Assembly (NCBI RefSeq): GCF_023556335.1
Contig: NZ_JAIKTS010000001.1
Span: 682,001-746,000, forward strand
DNA: 64,000 nt
Direction: 5' to 3'
DNA from: Stenotrophomonas mori
Lineage (GTDB): Bacteria > Pseudomonadota > Gammaproteobacteria > Xanthomonadales > Xanthomonadaceae
Below the pieces are notes generated by a model. It had not been told where the DNA came from. It worked only from the letters and a program-made list of their open reading frames with translations, and made no database searches. Both the position numbers and the translations under genes were made by a program. Positions 49,155 to 58,091 of this stretch are shown in pieces (the first letter of the stretch is position 1; the number at the start of each line of letters is the position of its first letter).

Positions 49155-50416
49155 TCGGCTGCGCTGTCCGCCGTGGCCGGTGATCGTGCCGCCTTGCCGG
49201 TACCCGATGGCGGCGCTCGGCGCGGTGCGTCGACGGTGCCGCCTGGCGGGGATGCGGATGCCGGCGCATGCCGCGTGAGGCCGAACAACGGCCGCAGCCA
49301 GCCGATGCGGCGGATCACCGCATGGGCCGCCAGGCACAGGGCGAACGTCGCCGCCACCAGCAGCAGGGCTTCGGCCGGGGCGGGGATGTGCAGCGGCTTC
49401 AGGGCATGGGCCAGTACCACGATCACCGTCTGGTGGAGGATGTAGAGCGGAAACACGGCCAGGCTCAGGTAGCGCAGCAGCGGGCTGTCGGCGTCGCGCC
49501 AGCGGTAGGCGAAGCCGAGCAGGGCGGCGATCGCGCACCACTGGTCCAGCGCCCAGGCGCCGCGCAGCCACAGGCGCAGGGTCTCCGGCACCGGGTGCGC
49601 ATCGTCATGGCCGGAGAAGTACCAGGCATGGATCAGCAGTGCGTAGCTGGCGGCGGCCAGCAGCAGCGCCGGCCAGCGCAGGCGCTGCAGGGAGCGCCAG
49701 AAGCCCTCGTTGAAGGCGGCCAGGAAGCCGATCAGGAAGACGCTCGCGTACTGGGCATGGTTGTACCAGTCGTCGAGCAGTGCATGGCTCTGCTCGAACC
49801 GCGCGACCAGCAGCAGCCGGGCCAGCGTCAGCAGCAGGAACGGTACCAGCAGCGCTCCCCAGCCCTGCAGGGCGCGGCCGCTCCAGGCGCGCAGCCGGGC
49901 CAGTGCCGGCGCCGGCAGGCCGTGCCACAGCAGCCAGGCCATCAGCGTGTAGCACCACAGGTAGGGCAGGAACCACAGGTGGTTCCAGGTCGGCAGGGCC
50001 AGGCAGTCGCCCGCGGCGTCGCAGAATCCGTGGTAGCCGCGCAGGTACTTGGCATAGAAGTCGAGGCCGCCGCCGGCGTAGCCGCCCGGCAGCTGTTCGA
50101 CCACCTGCAGGTAGGCCTGTGGCGGCACGATCACCAGCATGCCGAACAGCAGCGGCAACAGCAGCTGGCGCGACCGGCGGCGGAGGACGCCGGCGCCGGT
50201 TCCCTCCAGCATGTAGGCGGTGGCGACGCCGGAAATAAGGAACAGCAGCGACATCCGCCAGGGGCTGGCCAGCAGCATGAACGGCTCGGGCGCCAGGCTC
50301 GCCACCGGGCTTTTCACGTGCCAGTCCCAGGTCACGTAGTACATGCCCACGTGGTAGAGCACCAGCAGTGCGAAGGCGAACAGGCGGACCCGGTCCAGGT
50401 CGTGGCGGCGTTGCAT
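49151..50416 (-). CDS. Acyltransferase 3 family membrane protein
   Basis: The protein is 421 residues with about 10 membrane helices. It opens RHDLDRVRLFAFALLVLYHVGMYYV, where the Asp-Arg-x-Arg and the conserved His are the acyltransferase-3 catalytic-region signature. WRMSLLFLISGVATAYML is the usual second-helix motif. The last 50 residues are a Pro/Ser-rich cytoplasmic tail. Such proteins acylate sugars of glycolipids or exported glucans (OpgC-like); the substrate is not clear. It is convergent with recJ and divergent from the LytTR gene. Confidence 0.85.
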   Translation of the reverse strand: MQRRHDLDRVRLFAFALLVLYHVGMYYVTWDWHVKSPVASLAPEPFMLLASPWRMSLLFLISGVATAYMLEGTGAGVLRRRSRQLLLPLLFGMLVIVPPQAYLQVVEQLPGGYAGGGLDFYAKYLRGYHGFCDAAGDCLALPTWNHLWFLPYLWCYTLMAWLLWHGLPAPALARLRAWSGRALQGWGALLVPFLLLTLARLLLVARFEQSHALLDDWYNHAQYASVFLIGFLAAFNEGFWRSLQRLRWPALLLAAASYALLIHAWYFSGHDDAHPVPETLRLWLRGAWALDQWCAIAALLGFAYRWRDADSPLLRYLSLAVFPLYILHQTVIVVLAHALKPLHIPAPAEALLLVAATFALCLAAHAVIRRIGWLRPLFGLTRHAPASASPPGGTVDAPRRAPPSGTGKAARSPATADSAAD

Positions 50417-50567
50417 GGCGATTCCGTCCGGTTGTGTTGGAAGGCGGAAAGCCTTGCCGTGCGGGCGGTTGCGGGCCAGAGCGAAGGGACGGGCGGGGCG
50501 CCGGCAGGGACGAAGCGCGGGCAGGACGGGACGGCCACGGCCCCGCCGGCCCGCTAGAATGCGCCGG

Positions 50568-51452
50568 ATGCGCGATGTCGAACCGATGCCCTACGACCGT
50601 TACCTGCCGTGGAAGCGCTGGGTGGAGAACGGCTTCTGGCTGGCGATGATCGGCGGCAACTGCATTGCCAACAGCCTCGTCACGCTGATGGACCTGCGCC
50701 GCCGCGGCTCGGCCATCCCGGCGTGGGAGCCGGTGCTGTGGGAGGCGAGCAGTGCACTGATGTGGCTGTTGCTGATCCTGCCGGGCCTGGCCTGGTTCAC
50801 CGCCCGGTATCCGTTCCAGTGGGGGCGCGGGGGCCGGCAGCTGCTGCGCTATCTGGGCGCCAGCGTGGCGGTATGCCTGGTGCACGTGGCGGGGATGGTC
50901 GCGCTGCGTGCCCTGGTCTACGCCCGGCTGGGCATGGACTACGACTTCGGCCCGTGGCCGCGGGAGCTGTTCTACGAATACCTGAAGGACGTGCGCAGCT
51001 TCGCCTACATCGTGCTGACGATGGAGGCCTACCGGGCGCTGCTGCGGCGCTGGCAGGGCGAGGCCAGCCTGCTGTCCGAGCCGGACGAGGGCCCGGCGCT
51101 GGAGCCGGTGGAGCGCCCCGAGCGCTTCCTGGTGCGCAAGCTCGGCCGCGAGTTCCTGGTCGCCGCGGCCGACATCGAGTGGCTCCAGGCGTCCGGCAAC
51201 TACGTGAACCTGCGGGTACGGGGCCACGACTATCCGCTGCGCAGCACCCTGGCGGCGATCGAGGCGAAGCTGGACCCGGAGCGCTTCGTACGCATCCACC
51301 GCAGCTACCTGGTCAACCTGCTGCAGGTGGCCTCGATCGAGCCGCTGGACAGCGGCGATGCCCGCGTCCACCTGCGCGATGCCACCGTGCTGCCGTGCAG
51401 TCGCCGTTACCGCGCGGCGCTGCGCGCGCGGGGCGGCGTCGAACCGGGCTGA
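50568..51452 (+). CDS. Membrane-anchored LytTR transcriptional regulator (RpfD-like)
   Basis: The protein is 294 residues. Four hydrophobic segments occupy roughly 20-42, 57-77, 93-115 and 140-157. From about 186 there is a LytTR DNA-binding domain: RFLVRKLGREFLVAAADIEWLQASGNYVNLRV, the RSTLAAIEAKLDPERFVRIHRSYLVNL core, and LPCSRRYRAAL. This membrane plus LytTR layout is that of RpfD of Xanthomonas, which belongs to the same locus as rpfE. A -10 box TAGAAT (50555-50560) lies so close that the ATG at 50568 would be nearly leaderless. The ATG at 50586 (MPYDRYLPW) is the alternative. Confidence 0.82.
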   Translation: MRDVEPMPYDRYLPWKRWVENGFWLAMIGGNCIANSLVTLMDLRRRGSAIPAWEPVLWEASSALMWLLLILPGLAWFTARYPFQWGRGGRQLLRYLGASVAVCLVHVAGMVALRALVYARLGMDYDFGPWPRELFYEYLKDVRSFAYIVLTMEAYRALLRRWQGEASLLSEPDEGPALEPVERPERFLVRKLGREFLVAAADIEWLQASGNYVNLRVRGHDYPLRSTLAAIEAKLDPERFVRIHRSYLVNLLQVASIEPLDSGDARVHLRDATVLPCSRRYRAALRARGGVEPG

Positions 51453-51465
51453 GCCCGGCTCGGGG

Positions 51466-52710
51466 TCACTGCAGGTCGCGCAGGTCCAGCCGGCGCAGCC
51501 GCGGCGCCTTCCAGGCGATGGTGGCGGCCACGCCGAGCACCGCGCAGCCGCCGACCACCACCGCCGGCACCAGGCCCAGCAGGCGGGCCGCGCTGCCGGC
51601 ATAGAACGCGCCGAGCTCGTTGGAGGAGCTGATGAAGATGCCATTGATGGACGCCACCCGGCCGCGCATCGCGTCCGGCGTCGCCAGCTGCAGGATGGTC
51701 GAGCGCACCACCACCGAGACGCCGTCGCAGGCGCCGTAGAAGACCAGGATGGCGCCCGACAGCCAGAAGTTCCGCGACAGGCCGAAGGCGATCACGCACA
51801 GCCCGAAGCCGGCCACCGCGCACAGCAGCACGCGTCCGGCATTGCGCTGCAGCGGGCGCCGTGCCAGCCACAGGCCGACCGCGATCGAGCCCAGCGCCGG
51901 CGCCGCGCGCAGGATGCCCAGTCCCTCGGGACCGTGCTGCAGGATGTCGTGGATGAATGCCGGCAGCATCGCCACCACGCCGCCGAGCAGCACCGAGAAC
52001 ATGTCCAGCGCCATGGCGCCGAGCATGATCTGGTTGGACAGTACGAAGCGCGCCCCTTCGGCGATGCTGGCGAAGATCGGCGCCCGCACCTGCGGCGGGG
52101 CCGGCTCGCTGACCCGCAGGGTGGCCAGCGCCAGCAGCGCCAGGATCGCCATGACCGCGGCCACGGTGTAGGACAGGCCCTTGCCGCCCCAGGCGACCAG
52201 GGCGCCGCCCAGCGCCGGGCCGACCACCATGCCGGTCTGGAACACCACGCTGCCGACGCCGGCGCCGCGCGCGAATTGTTCGCGTGCCAGCACCCGGGCG
52301 AACAGCGCGTTGTAGACCGGCGACAGGAACGCGCGGACCATGCCGGTCAGGGCGATGGCCAGGTAGATGGGCCATACGCCCCTGGCCGGCAGTCCGCCGG
52401 TCGCCACCAGGGCCAGCACCACCGCGGTGGCGATCAGCCCCAGGCTGGCGGTCATGCCCAGCCGGCGCCGTGGCAGGTGGTCGACCAGGTAGCCGGCGAA
52501 CGGCGCCGTGCAGAAGAACGGCAGCACCTCGGCCAGGCCGATCAGCCCGAGCGAGAAGGGATTGCGAGTGATCTCGTAGATGTGCCAGCCGACCGTCACC
52601 GCGACGATCTGGTAGGAGAGCATCGACGCCACCCGGTACAGCAGCAGCTGCACGAAGCCGGGCTGGCGCAGCAGCGTGCCGGTGCCGGGATGGTCGGAGG
52701 GCGCGTTCAC
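51466..52710 (-). CDS. MFS transporter, EntS/MFS_3-like
   Basis: Product of 414 residues with about 12 membrane helices. The N-terminal FVQLLLYRVASMLSYQIVAVTVGWHIYEITRNPFSLGLIGLAEVLPF and the loop GYLVDHLPRRRLG are typical of the MFS_3 group, which includes the enterobactin exporter EntS. The middle DAMRGRVASINGIFISSSNELG motif is also characteristic. The substrate is unknown. It overlaps no gene but starts only 10 bp from the end of sufE on the same strand, and it is convergent with the LytTR gene (13 bp). Confidence 0.85.
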   Translation of the reverse strand: MNAPSDHPGTGTLLRQPGFVQLLLYRVASMLSYQIVAVTVGWHIYEITRNPFSLGLIGLAEVLPFFCTAPFAGYLVDHLPRRRLGMTASLGLIATAVVLALVATGGLPARGVWPIYLAIALTGMVRAFLSPVYNALFARVLAREQFARGAGVGSVVFQTGMVVGPALGGALVAWGGKGLSYTVAAVMAILALLALATLRVSEPAPPQVRAPIFASIAEGARFVLSNQIMLGAMALDMFSVLLGGVVAMLPAFIHDILQHGPEGLGILRAAPALGSIAVGLWLARRPLQRNAGRVLLCAVAGFGLCVIAFGLSRNFWLSGAILVFYGACDGVSVVVRSTILQLATPDAMRGRVASINGIFISSSNELGAFYAGSAARLLGLVPAVVVGGCAVLGVAATIAWKAPRLRRLDLRDLQ

Positions 52711-52720
52711 CGGGCCGCGC

Positions 52721-53161
52721 TCACGGGCAGTGGGCGTGGGCGGTCTCGCGGATGAACGCCAGCAGCGCCGCCAGGCCGTTGCTGCGGGTCGGCGACAGGT
52801 GCCGGGACAGGCCGATGGCGGCCACGTAGTCCGGTTCGGTGGCCAGGATCTCGCGGGCCGGCCGCCCGGAATACACGCGCAGGGCCAGGTAGATCAGCCC
52901 GGACACGATGGCCGAGTCGCTGGCGGCGCGGAAGTCCAGGCGCTCGGCATCGCCTTCGGCGACGATCCACACCATCGACTGGCAGCCGAGCAGGCGGTGG
53001 GTGTCGGTCTTCCACGCGTCCGGGAAGTCCGGCAGCTTGCGCCCCAGGTCGATCAGGTACTGGTAGCGCTCGGACCAGTCGCCGAAGAAGGAGAATTCGT
53101 CGGCGATCGCGGCCTGGGCGTCGGCGGGTGTCGGTTCGAGCGGGAAGGGGGTATCGGTCAT
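52721..53161 (-). CDS. sufE: SufE-type sulfur acceptor
   Basis: Protein of 146 residues that accepts sulfur from the cysteine desulfurase SufS for Fe-S cluster assembly. Motifs are EFSFFGDWSERYQYLIDLGRKLP, the sulfur-carrying cysteine in HRLLGCQSMVW, DSAIVSGLIYLALRVYSGR, and GLSRHLSPTRSNGL. The start ATG at 53159-53161 is chosen for family length. It lies between cysS (89 bp upstream) and the MFS gene, all on the minus strand. Confidence 0.93.
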   Translation of the reverse strand: MTDTPFPLEPTPADAQAAIADEFSFFGDWSERYQYLIDLGRKLPDFPDAWKTDTHRLLGCQSMVWIVAEGDAERLDFRAASDSAIVSGLIYLALRVYSGRPAREILATEPDYVAAIGLSRHLSPTRSNGLAALLAFIRETAHAHCP

Positions 53162-53250
53162 GTCGGGTTCCGTGGGGGGGCGCATCCGGGTTCCCGGGAA
53201 CGGGAACGGCATCGGGCGCCGGCAGGGCCGGCGCCACGGGGCTCAGGGGC

Positions 53251-54624
53251 TCAGCTGTGCCTGCGCACCCAGCGTACGCCTTGCGGGGTGTCTTCCAGGA
53301 CGATGTTCTCGGCGGCCAGCTGGTCGCGGATGGCATCGGCGCGGGCGAAGTCGCGGGCCTGCTTGGCGGCGATGCGTTCGTCCACCAGGGCCTGGATGCG
53401 GGCGTCGTCGCCGGCATCGGCGCCGCGCCCGAACCAGGCCTGCGGCGCCTGCTGCAGCAGCCCCAGGGCCCGACCGGCACCGAGCAGCTCGCCTTTCAGG
53501 CGGGCCTTGTCCCGCGGGTCGAGTGCCTTGCGGGCCTCGCCGGCGATGCGCGCCAGTTCGGCCAGCGCCAGCGGCGTGTTGAGGTCGTCCTCCAGCGCCG
53601 CTTCCACCGCGGCCGGGATGTCGGCCGCGGCGGTGGCATCGCCCAGGTCGCGCAGGGTGGCGTAGAGCCGGTCCAGGGTGCGCACCGACTGTTCGATCAG
53701 GGCGTCGGACCAGTCCAGCGGCTGCCGGTAATGGGCGGACATCAGCGCGTAGCGCAGTGCTTCCGGCGGGTGTTGGCGCACCAGGTCGTGCACGCGCTCG
53801 ATGTTGCCCAGCGACTTGCTCATCTTGGCGCCGCCGAAGTTGAGCATGCCGTTGTGCAGCCAGACGCGGGCGAAGGTACGCCCGCCGTGGGCGCATTCGC
53901 TCTGCGCGATCTCGTTTTCGTGGTGCGGGAACTGCAGGTCCACGCCGCCGGCATGGATGTCGATGGTGTCGCCCAGGTGGGCGGCGGCCATCGCCGAGCA
54001 TTCGATGTGCCAGCCCGGACGGCCGCGGCCCCAGGGCGACTCCCAACCGGGCAGGTCGTTGCTGGAGGGCTTCCAGAGCACGAAGTCGCCGGCGTCGCGC
54101 TTGTACGGCGCGACGTCGACGCGGGCGCCGGCCAGCAGTTCCTCCGGATCGCGCCGCGACAGGTGGCCGTAGCGTTCGAAGGTGGCGACCGCAAACAGCA
54201 CGTGGCCCTCGGCGGCATAGGCATGGCCGCCCTCGATCAGGCGCTCGATCATGGCGATGATCTGCGGGATATGCGCGGTGGCCTCCGGCTCGATGTCCGG
54301 CGGCTGCACGCCCAGCGCGGCCATATCGTCGCGGTAGGCGGCCGCGAAGCGGTCGGTGATGGCCGAGATCGGCACACCCTGCTCCTTGGCTGCCGCGTTG
54401 ATCTTGTCGTCAACGTCGGTGATGTTGCGCGCGTAACGCAGGTTGCCATGGCGCCTGCGCAGCAGGTCGGCAAGCACGCCGAACACCACCGGCCCGCGGG
54501 CGTTGCCGATATGGACATAGTTGTAGACGGTCGGCCCGCAGACATACAGGGTCGGGGCGAAGGGATCGAGCGGGACGAACGGCTCCAGCCGCCGCGTCAG
54601 CGTGTTGTACAGGTGCAGGGCCAT
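53251..54624 (-). CDS. cysS: Cysteinyl-tRNA synthetase
   Basis: Class I synthetase of 457 residues. The zinc and ATP site reads [21 protein letters not shown], which contains the HIGH-like motif, and WHIECSAMA gives further zinc ligands. The KMSKS loop is KMSKSLGN. The C-terminal DALR-like region ends GVRWVRRHS. Length and motif order match E. coli CysS. It heads a minus-strand group with sufE and the MFS gene. 174 bp separate it from the divergent secreted-protein gene, where TACACT near 54752 may be that gene's -10 box. Confidence 0.96.
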   Translation of the reverse strand: MALHLYNTLTRRLEPFVPLDPFAPTLYVCGPTVYNYVHIGNARGPVVFGVLADLLRRRHGNLRYARNITDVDDKINAAAKEQGVPISAITDRFAAAYRDDMAALGVQPPDIEPEATAHIPQIIAMIERLIEGGHAYAAEGHVLFAVATFERYGHLSRRDPEELLAGARVDVAPYKRDAGDFVLWKPSSNDLPGWESPWGRGRPGWHIECSAMAAAHLGDTIDIHAGGVDLQFPHHENEIAQSECAHGGRTFARVWLHNGMLNFGGAKMSKSLGNIERVHDLVRQHPPEALRYALMSAHYRQPLDWSDALIEQSVRTLDRLYATLRDLGDATAAADIPAAVEAALEDDLNTPLALAELARIAGEARKALDPRDKARLKGELLGAGRALGLLQQAPQAWFGRGADAGDDARIQALVDERIAAKQARDFARADAIRDQLAAENIVLEDTPQGVRWVRRHS

Positions 54625-54798
54625 GAAGGTGTCGTGACAGGGGACGGGCGAGGACCGGCAATTCTAGCGGCCCCCGGCGGCGCGGGCACACCCGGGCTGG
54701 GCAGCGGGCCGATGGACGGGTAAGGTTCAGCCCTTCGCCCTTCGCGCTGTCTACACTGTATCGGTGCTTATCCGTCGCCCCTCTCCGCTTCCGTGTCG

Positions 54799-55353
54799 AT
54801 GACGCCAGCTCCCGCTGCCCTGGCCATGGCGTGCCTGCTGGCGGCCAGCGCGATGCCGGCCGGCGCCCAGGAGGGCGACGAGCTGCGCAACCGCGTGGCG
54901 ATCGTCGAGAACGTGCGCTACGACTATGCCCAGGTGCTCAATGTCGAGCCGGTGTTCCAGACGCTGCGCGCGACGCGCACCGAGGAACACTGCGAGCCGG
55001 TCTCCACGCTCACCCTGGCGCCGGTGGAGGTCAAGGTCGAACAGGAGAAGGGCGGCTTCCGCCGTTTCTGGGACTCGGTCAAGGGCCTGTTCGACCGCGC
55101 CGACGGCGACGACATGGGCGGCATGGCGCTGCGTCCGTCCGGTGCCGGCGGCAATACCGCGCTGTTGACCCCGGAGTGCCGCATCGTTGAGGTCGGCCGT
55201 GAATTCCGGCGTCCCATCGCCTACGACGTGGATTACGTCTACAAGGGCGTCAAGTTCCGCTCGCGGCTGCCCGAGGACCCCGGCAACCGGCTGAAGCTGC
55301 GGGTGTCGATCACCCCGGAGCTGGGCCGTGAGCCCGAGCCGGCGGGCCAGTGA
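54799..55353 (+). CDS. Small secreted protein resembling glycine-zipper proteins without the zipper
   Basis: The product is about 184 residues from the ATG at 54799 (a GTG lies at 54793 in frame). A signal peptide ends near GAQ (about residue 24). The mature part has RVAIVENVRYDYAQVLNVEPVFQTL and HCEPV, an acidic or basic middle, then ECRIVEVGREFRRPIAYDVDYVYKGVKFRSRLPEDPGNRLKLRVSITP. The start and end resemble xanthomonad 2TM glycine-zipper proteins (YRYNG...DPGNRLRLRVSV), but no glycine zipper is seen between them; EKGGFRRFWDSVKGLFDRADGDDMGG stands there instead. The two Cys could pair. Its function is unknown. Confidence 0.6.
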   Translation: MTPAPAALAMACLLAASAMPAGAQEGDELRNRVAIVENVRYDYAQVLNVEPVFQTLRATRTEEHCEPVSTLTLAPVEVKVEQEKGGFRRFWDSVKGLFDRADGDDMGGMALRPSGAGGNTALLTPECRIVEVGREFRRPIAYDVDYVYKGVKFRSRLPEDPGNRLKLRVSITPELGREPEPAGQ

Positions 55354-55463
55354 GCATGCTGCGTTGCGCCACTTGCGTGCCGCCGGGACGCATGCGACCA
55401 TGCGCGCCGATGAACGCGAACGACTTCCAGCACGAAACCAGCGCCGCCCGGATGGCGACCGGC

Positions 55464-55511
55464 ATGACGTCGCGTGCCCGTCGACCGGAACCCCACATAG
55501 TTGCTGGGTAA
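55464..55511 (+). CDS. Candidate arginine leader peptide of the arg operon
   Basis: A 15-codon ORF reads MTSRARRPEPHIVAG and ends in TAA. Three of its codons are arginine, clustered as CGT-GCC-CGT-CGA at 55473-55484, including the rarely used CGA. In-frame ATGs farther up (55452, 55410, 55392) would extend it to as many as 39 codons with extra Arg codons. GGAT upstream is a weak ribosome site. The last two codons and first stop base (55503-55509) form the arm of a predicted antiterminator. This is inference from layout; no conservation data were available. Confidence 0.5.
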   Translation: MTSRARRPEPHIVAG

Positions 55512-55563
55512 ACCGGAGCGTCGTGCTGTCTGTTCGGAAAACCCAGCCAAGGCTGGGTTTTTT
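55503..55563 (+). terminator. Attenuator-like terminator/antiterminator before argF
   Basis: The terminator stem is 55538-55548 (AAAACCCAGCC) with 55551-55561 (GGCTGGGTTTT region), then a T-run to 55563. The alternative pairing is GCTGGGT (55503-55509) with ACCCAGC (55541-55547), extended past a symmetric AAA/AAA internal loop by CCG (55513-55515) with CGG (55535-55537). The two are mutually exclusive. The terminator itself is strong and unmistakable; regulation by leader translation is inferred. Confidence 0.75.
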
Positions 55564-55659
55564 CGTTTCCGTTCCCTGGAAAGTTTCAACCGCAATGAGT
55601 CGCGCATGTGCGCATCCCGCCGCCCTCCACGGTGGTTCCCTGCAGCAAAGGATGGACCG

Positions 55660-56667
55660 ATGTCTGTGAAGCACTTCTTGAACACCCAGGACTGGAGCCG
55701 TGCCGAGCTCGACGCGCTGCTGGCCCAGGCCGCGCAGTTCAAGCGCAACAAGCTGGGCGACGACCTCAAGGGCAGGTCGATCGCGCTGGTGTTCTTCAAC
55801 CCGTCCATGCGGACCCGCACCAGCTTCGAGCTCGGCGCGTTCCAGCTCGGCGGCCATGCCATCGTGCTGCAGCCGGGCAAGGACGCGTGGCCGATCGAGT
55901 TCGACCTGGGCACGGTGATGGACGGTGACACCGAGGAGCACATCGCCGAGGTGGCGAAGGTGCTGGGCCGCTACGTGGACCTGATCGGCGTGCGCGCCTT
56001 CCCGAAGTTCGTGGACTGGCAGCACGACCGCCAGGACACCGTGCTCAAGGCGTTCGCGAAGTACTCGCCGGTGCCGGTCATCAACATGGAGACCATCACC
56101 CATCCCTGCCAGGAGCTGGCGCATGCGCTGGCGCTGCAGGAGCATTTCGGTACCCGCGACCTGCGCGGCAAGAAGTACGTGCTGACCTGGACCTACCATC
56201 CCAAGCCGCTGAACACCGCGGTGGCCAACTCGGCGTTGACCATCGCCACCCGGCTGGGCATGGACGTGACCCTGCTGTGCCCGAACGAGCAGTACCTCCT
56301 CGATGAGCGCTACATGGGCTGGGCCGAGCAGAACGTGGCCGAGAGCGGCGGTTCGCTGGCCGTCAGCCACGACATCGAGAGCGCCTACCGCGGTGCCGAC
56401 GTGGTCTACGCCAAGAGCTGGGGAGCGCTACCGTATTTCGGCAACTGGGCACCGGAAAAGCCGATCCGCGACCAGTACCGGCACTTCATCGTCGACGAAG
56501 CCAAGATGGCGCTCACCAACAATGGCGTGTTCTCGCACTGCCTGCCGCTGCGCCGTAACGTCAAGGCCACCGACGGGGTGATGGATTCGCCGCAGTGCAT
56601 CGCCATCGACGAGGCCGAGAACCGCCTGCACGTGCAGAAGGCGATCATGGCCGCCCTGGTCCGCTGA
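55660..56667 (+). CDS. argF: N-acetylornithine carbamoyltransferase
   Basis: Product of 335 residues. It moves the carbamoyl group to N-acetylornithine, giving N-acetylcitrulline, in the Xanthomonas-type pathway. The carbamoyl-phosphate motif is [21 protein letters not shown], followed by [17 protein letters not shown] and HCLPLRRN. The extended loop [19 protein letters not shown] and [12 protein letters not shown] distinguish AOTCase from ordinary ornithine transcarbamylases. The start ATG at 55660 has AAAGGA upstream. It is first in the arg series, behind the attenuator-like leader. Carbamoyl phosphate comes from carAB in this window. Confidence 0.93.
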   Translation: MSVKHFLNTQDWSRAELDALLAQAAQFKRNKLGDDLKGRSIALVFFNPSMRTRTSFELGAFQLGGHAIVLQPGKDAWPIEFDLGTVMDGDTEEHIAEVAKVLGRYVDLIGVRAFPKFVDWQHDRQDTVLKAFAKYSPVPVINMETITHPCQELAHALALQEHFGTRDLRGKKYVLTWTYHPKPLNTAVANSALTIATRLGMDVTLLCPNEQYLLDERYMGWAEQNVAESGGSLAVSHDIESAYRGADVVYAKSWGALPYFGNWAPEKPIRDQYRHFIVDEAKMALTNNGVFSHCLPLRRNVKATDGVMDSPQCIAIDEAENRLHVQKAIMAALVR

Positions 56668-56743
56668 CCCTCCCGCCGTTCCTCCTCCCTTTCCCATCCG
56701 CAGCGCCGCGGCGCCGTCCGCGCCGCCCAACGAGAGCCCCCAC

Positions 56744-57949
56744 ATGAGCAGCCCCAACGAATCCCGCGACATCGTCCTGGCCTTTTCCGGCGGCCTGGAC
56801 ACCAGTTTCTGCGTGCCCTACCTGCAGGAGCGCGGCTGGACCGTGCACACCGTGTTCGCCGATACCGGCGGCGTGGATGCCGACGAGCGCGCCTTCATCG
56901 AGAAGCGCGCCGCCGAGCTCGGCGTGGCCAGCCACCTGACCGTCGATGGCGGTCCGGCGATCTGGGACGGTTTCGTGAAGCCGTTCGTCTGGGCGGGCGA
57001 GGGTTACCAGGGGCAGTACCCGCTGCTGGTGTCCGACCGCTACCTGATCGTCGATGCCGCGCTCAAGCGCGCCGCCGAGCTCGGCACCAACGCTGTCGCC
57101 CATGGCTGCACCGGCATGGGCAACGACCAGGTCCGCTTCGACCTGGCGGTCAAGGCGCAGGGCGACTACCGGATCCTGGCGCCGATCCGCGAGATCCAGA
57201 AGGAGCACACCCAGACCCGCGCCTATGAGCAGGCCTACCTGGAAGAGCGCGGGTTCGGCGTGCGCGCCAAGCAGAAGGCCTACACCATCAACGAGAACCT
57301 GCTGGGCGTGACCATGTCCGGCGGCGAGATCGACCGCTGGGAAACCCCGGGCGAGGGCGCGCGCGGCTGGTGCGCGCCGCGCAGCGCCTGGCCGATCGAG
57401 CCGCTGACCGTGACCCTCAAGTTCGCCGGCGGCGAAGCCGTGGAGCTGGACGGCAAGGCGCTGCCGGGCGAGCAGATCCTGGCCCGGCTCAACAAGCTGT
57501 TCGCGTCCTACGGGGTCGGCCGCGGGGTGTACACCGGCGACACCGTGATCGGCCTCAAGGGCCGCATCGTGTTCGAGGCGCCGGGGCTGACCGCGCTGCT
57601 GGCCGCGCACCGCGCGCTCGAGGACGCGGTGCTGACCAAGCAGCAGAACCGCTTCAAGCCCGACGTGGCGCGCAAGTGGGTGGAGCTGGTCTATGAAGGC
57701 TTCTACCACGACCCGCTGAAGACCGACCTTGAGGCGTTCCTGCGTTCCTCGCAGGCACAGGTGGACGGCGAGGTGGTGCTGGAAACCCGCGGCGGCCGCG
57801 TCGATGCCGTGGCGGTGCGTTCGGCGCACATCCTCAACGCCAAGGGCGCGACCTACGCGCAGTCGGCCGACTGGGGCGTGGAGGAGGCCGAAGGCTTCAT
57901 CAAGCTGTTCGGCATGAGCTCCACGCTGTACGCACAGGTCAACCGCTGA
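56744..57949 (+). CDS. argG: Argininosuccinate synthase
   Basis: ATP-dependent ligase of 401 residues joining citrulline and aspartate. The P-loop-like motif is [16 protein letters not shown], followed by [31 protein letters not shown] and SMSGGEID-type [14 protein letters not shown]. It belongs to the shorter, Gly-rich variant used by xanthomonads and Bacteroidetes. It lies 76 bp after argF. A strong hairpin stands just after its stop. Confidence 0.95.
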   Translation: MSSPNESRDIVLAFSGGLDTSFCVPYLQERGWTVHTVFADTGGVDADERAFIEKRAAELGVASHLTVDGGPAIWDGFVKPFVWAGEGYQGQYPLLVSDRYLIVDAALKRAAELGTNAVAHGCTGMGNDQVRFDLAVKAQGDYRILAPIREIQKEHTQTRAYEQAYLEERGFGVRAKQKAYTINENLLGVTMSGGEIDRWETPGEGARGWCAPRSAWPIEPLTVTLKFAGGEAVELDGKALPGEQILARLNKLFASYGVGRGVYTGDTVIGLKGRIVFEAPGLTALLAAHRALEDAVLTKQQNRFKPDVARKWVELVYEGFYHDPLKTDLEAFLRSSQAQVDGEVVLETRGGRVDAVAVRSAHILNAKGATYAQSADWGVEEAEGFIKLFGMSSTLYAQVNR

Positions 57950-57956
57950 ACCGGCC

Positions 57957-57986
57957 GGCGCCGCGCTCCGCAGGGAGCGCCGCGCC
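57957..57986. other. Intercistronic hairpin after argG
   Basis: Bases 57957-57969 pair with 57974-57986 at 12 of 13 positions, loop GCAG region, starting 8 bp after the argG stop. No T-run follows. It may partly end transcription or protect the upstream mRNA from decay, changing the ratio between argFG and argE onward. The rest of the 142-bp gap is featureless. Confidence 0.45.
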
Positions 57987-58091
57987 GCCTCCCGGTCCCT
58001 GCCGCGGACCGGCCGCATCCGGGCGCATGCCCCGGTGCGGCGGCCGCGACGCCACCGCCCACCGTTACGACGACCCCCGCTGCCGCACACC

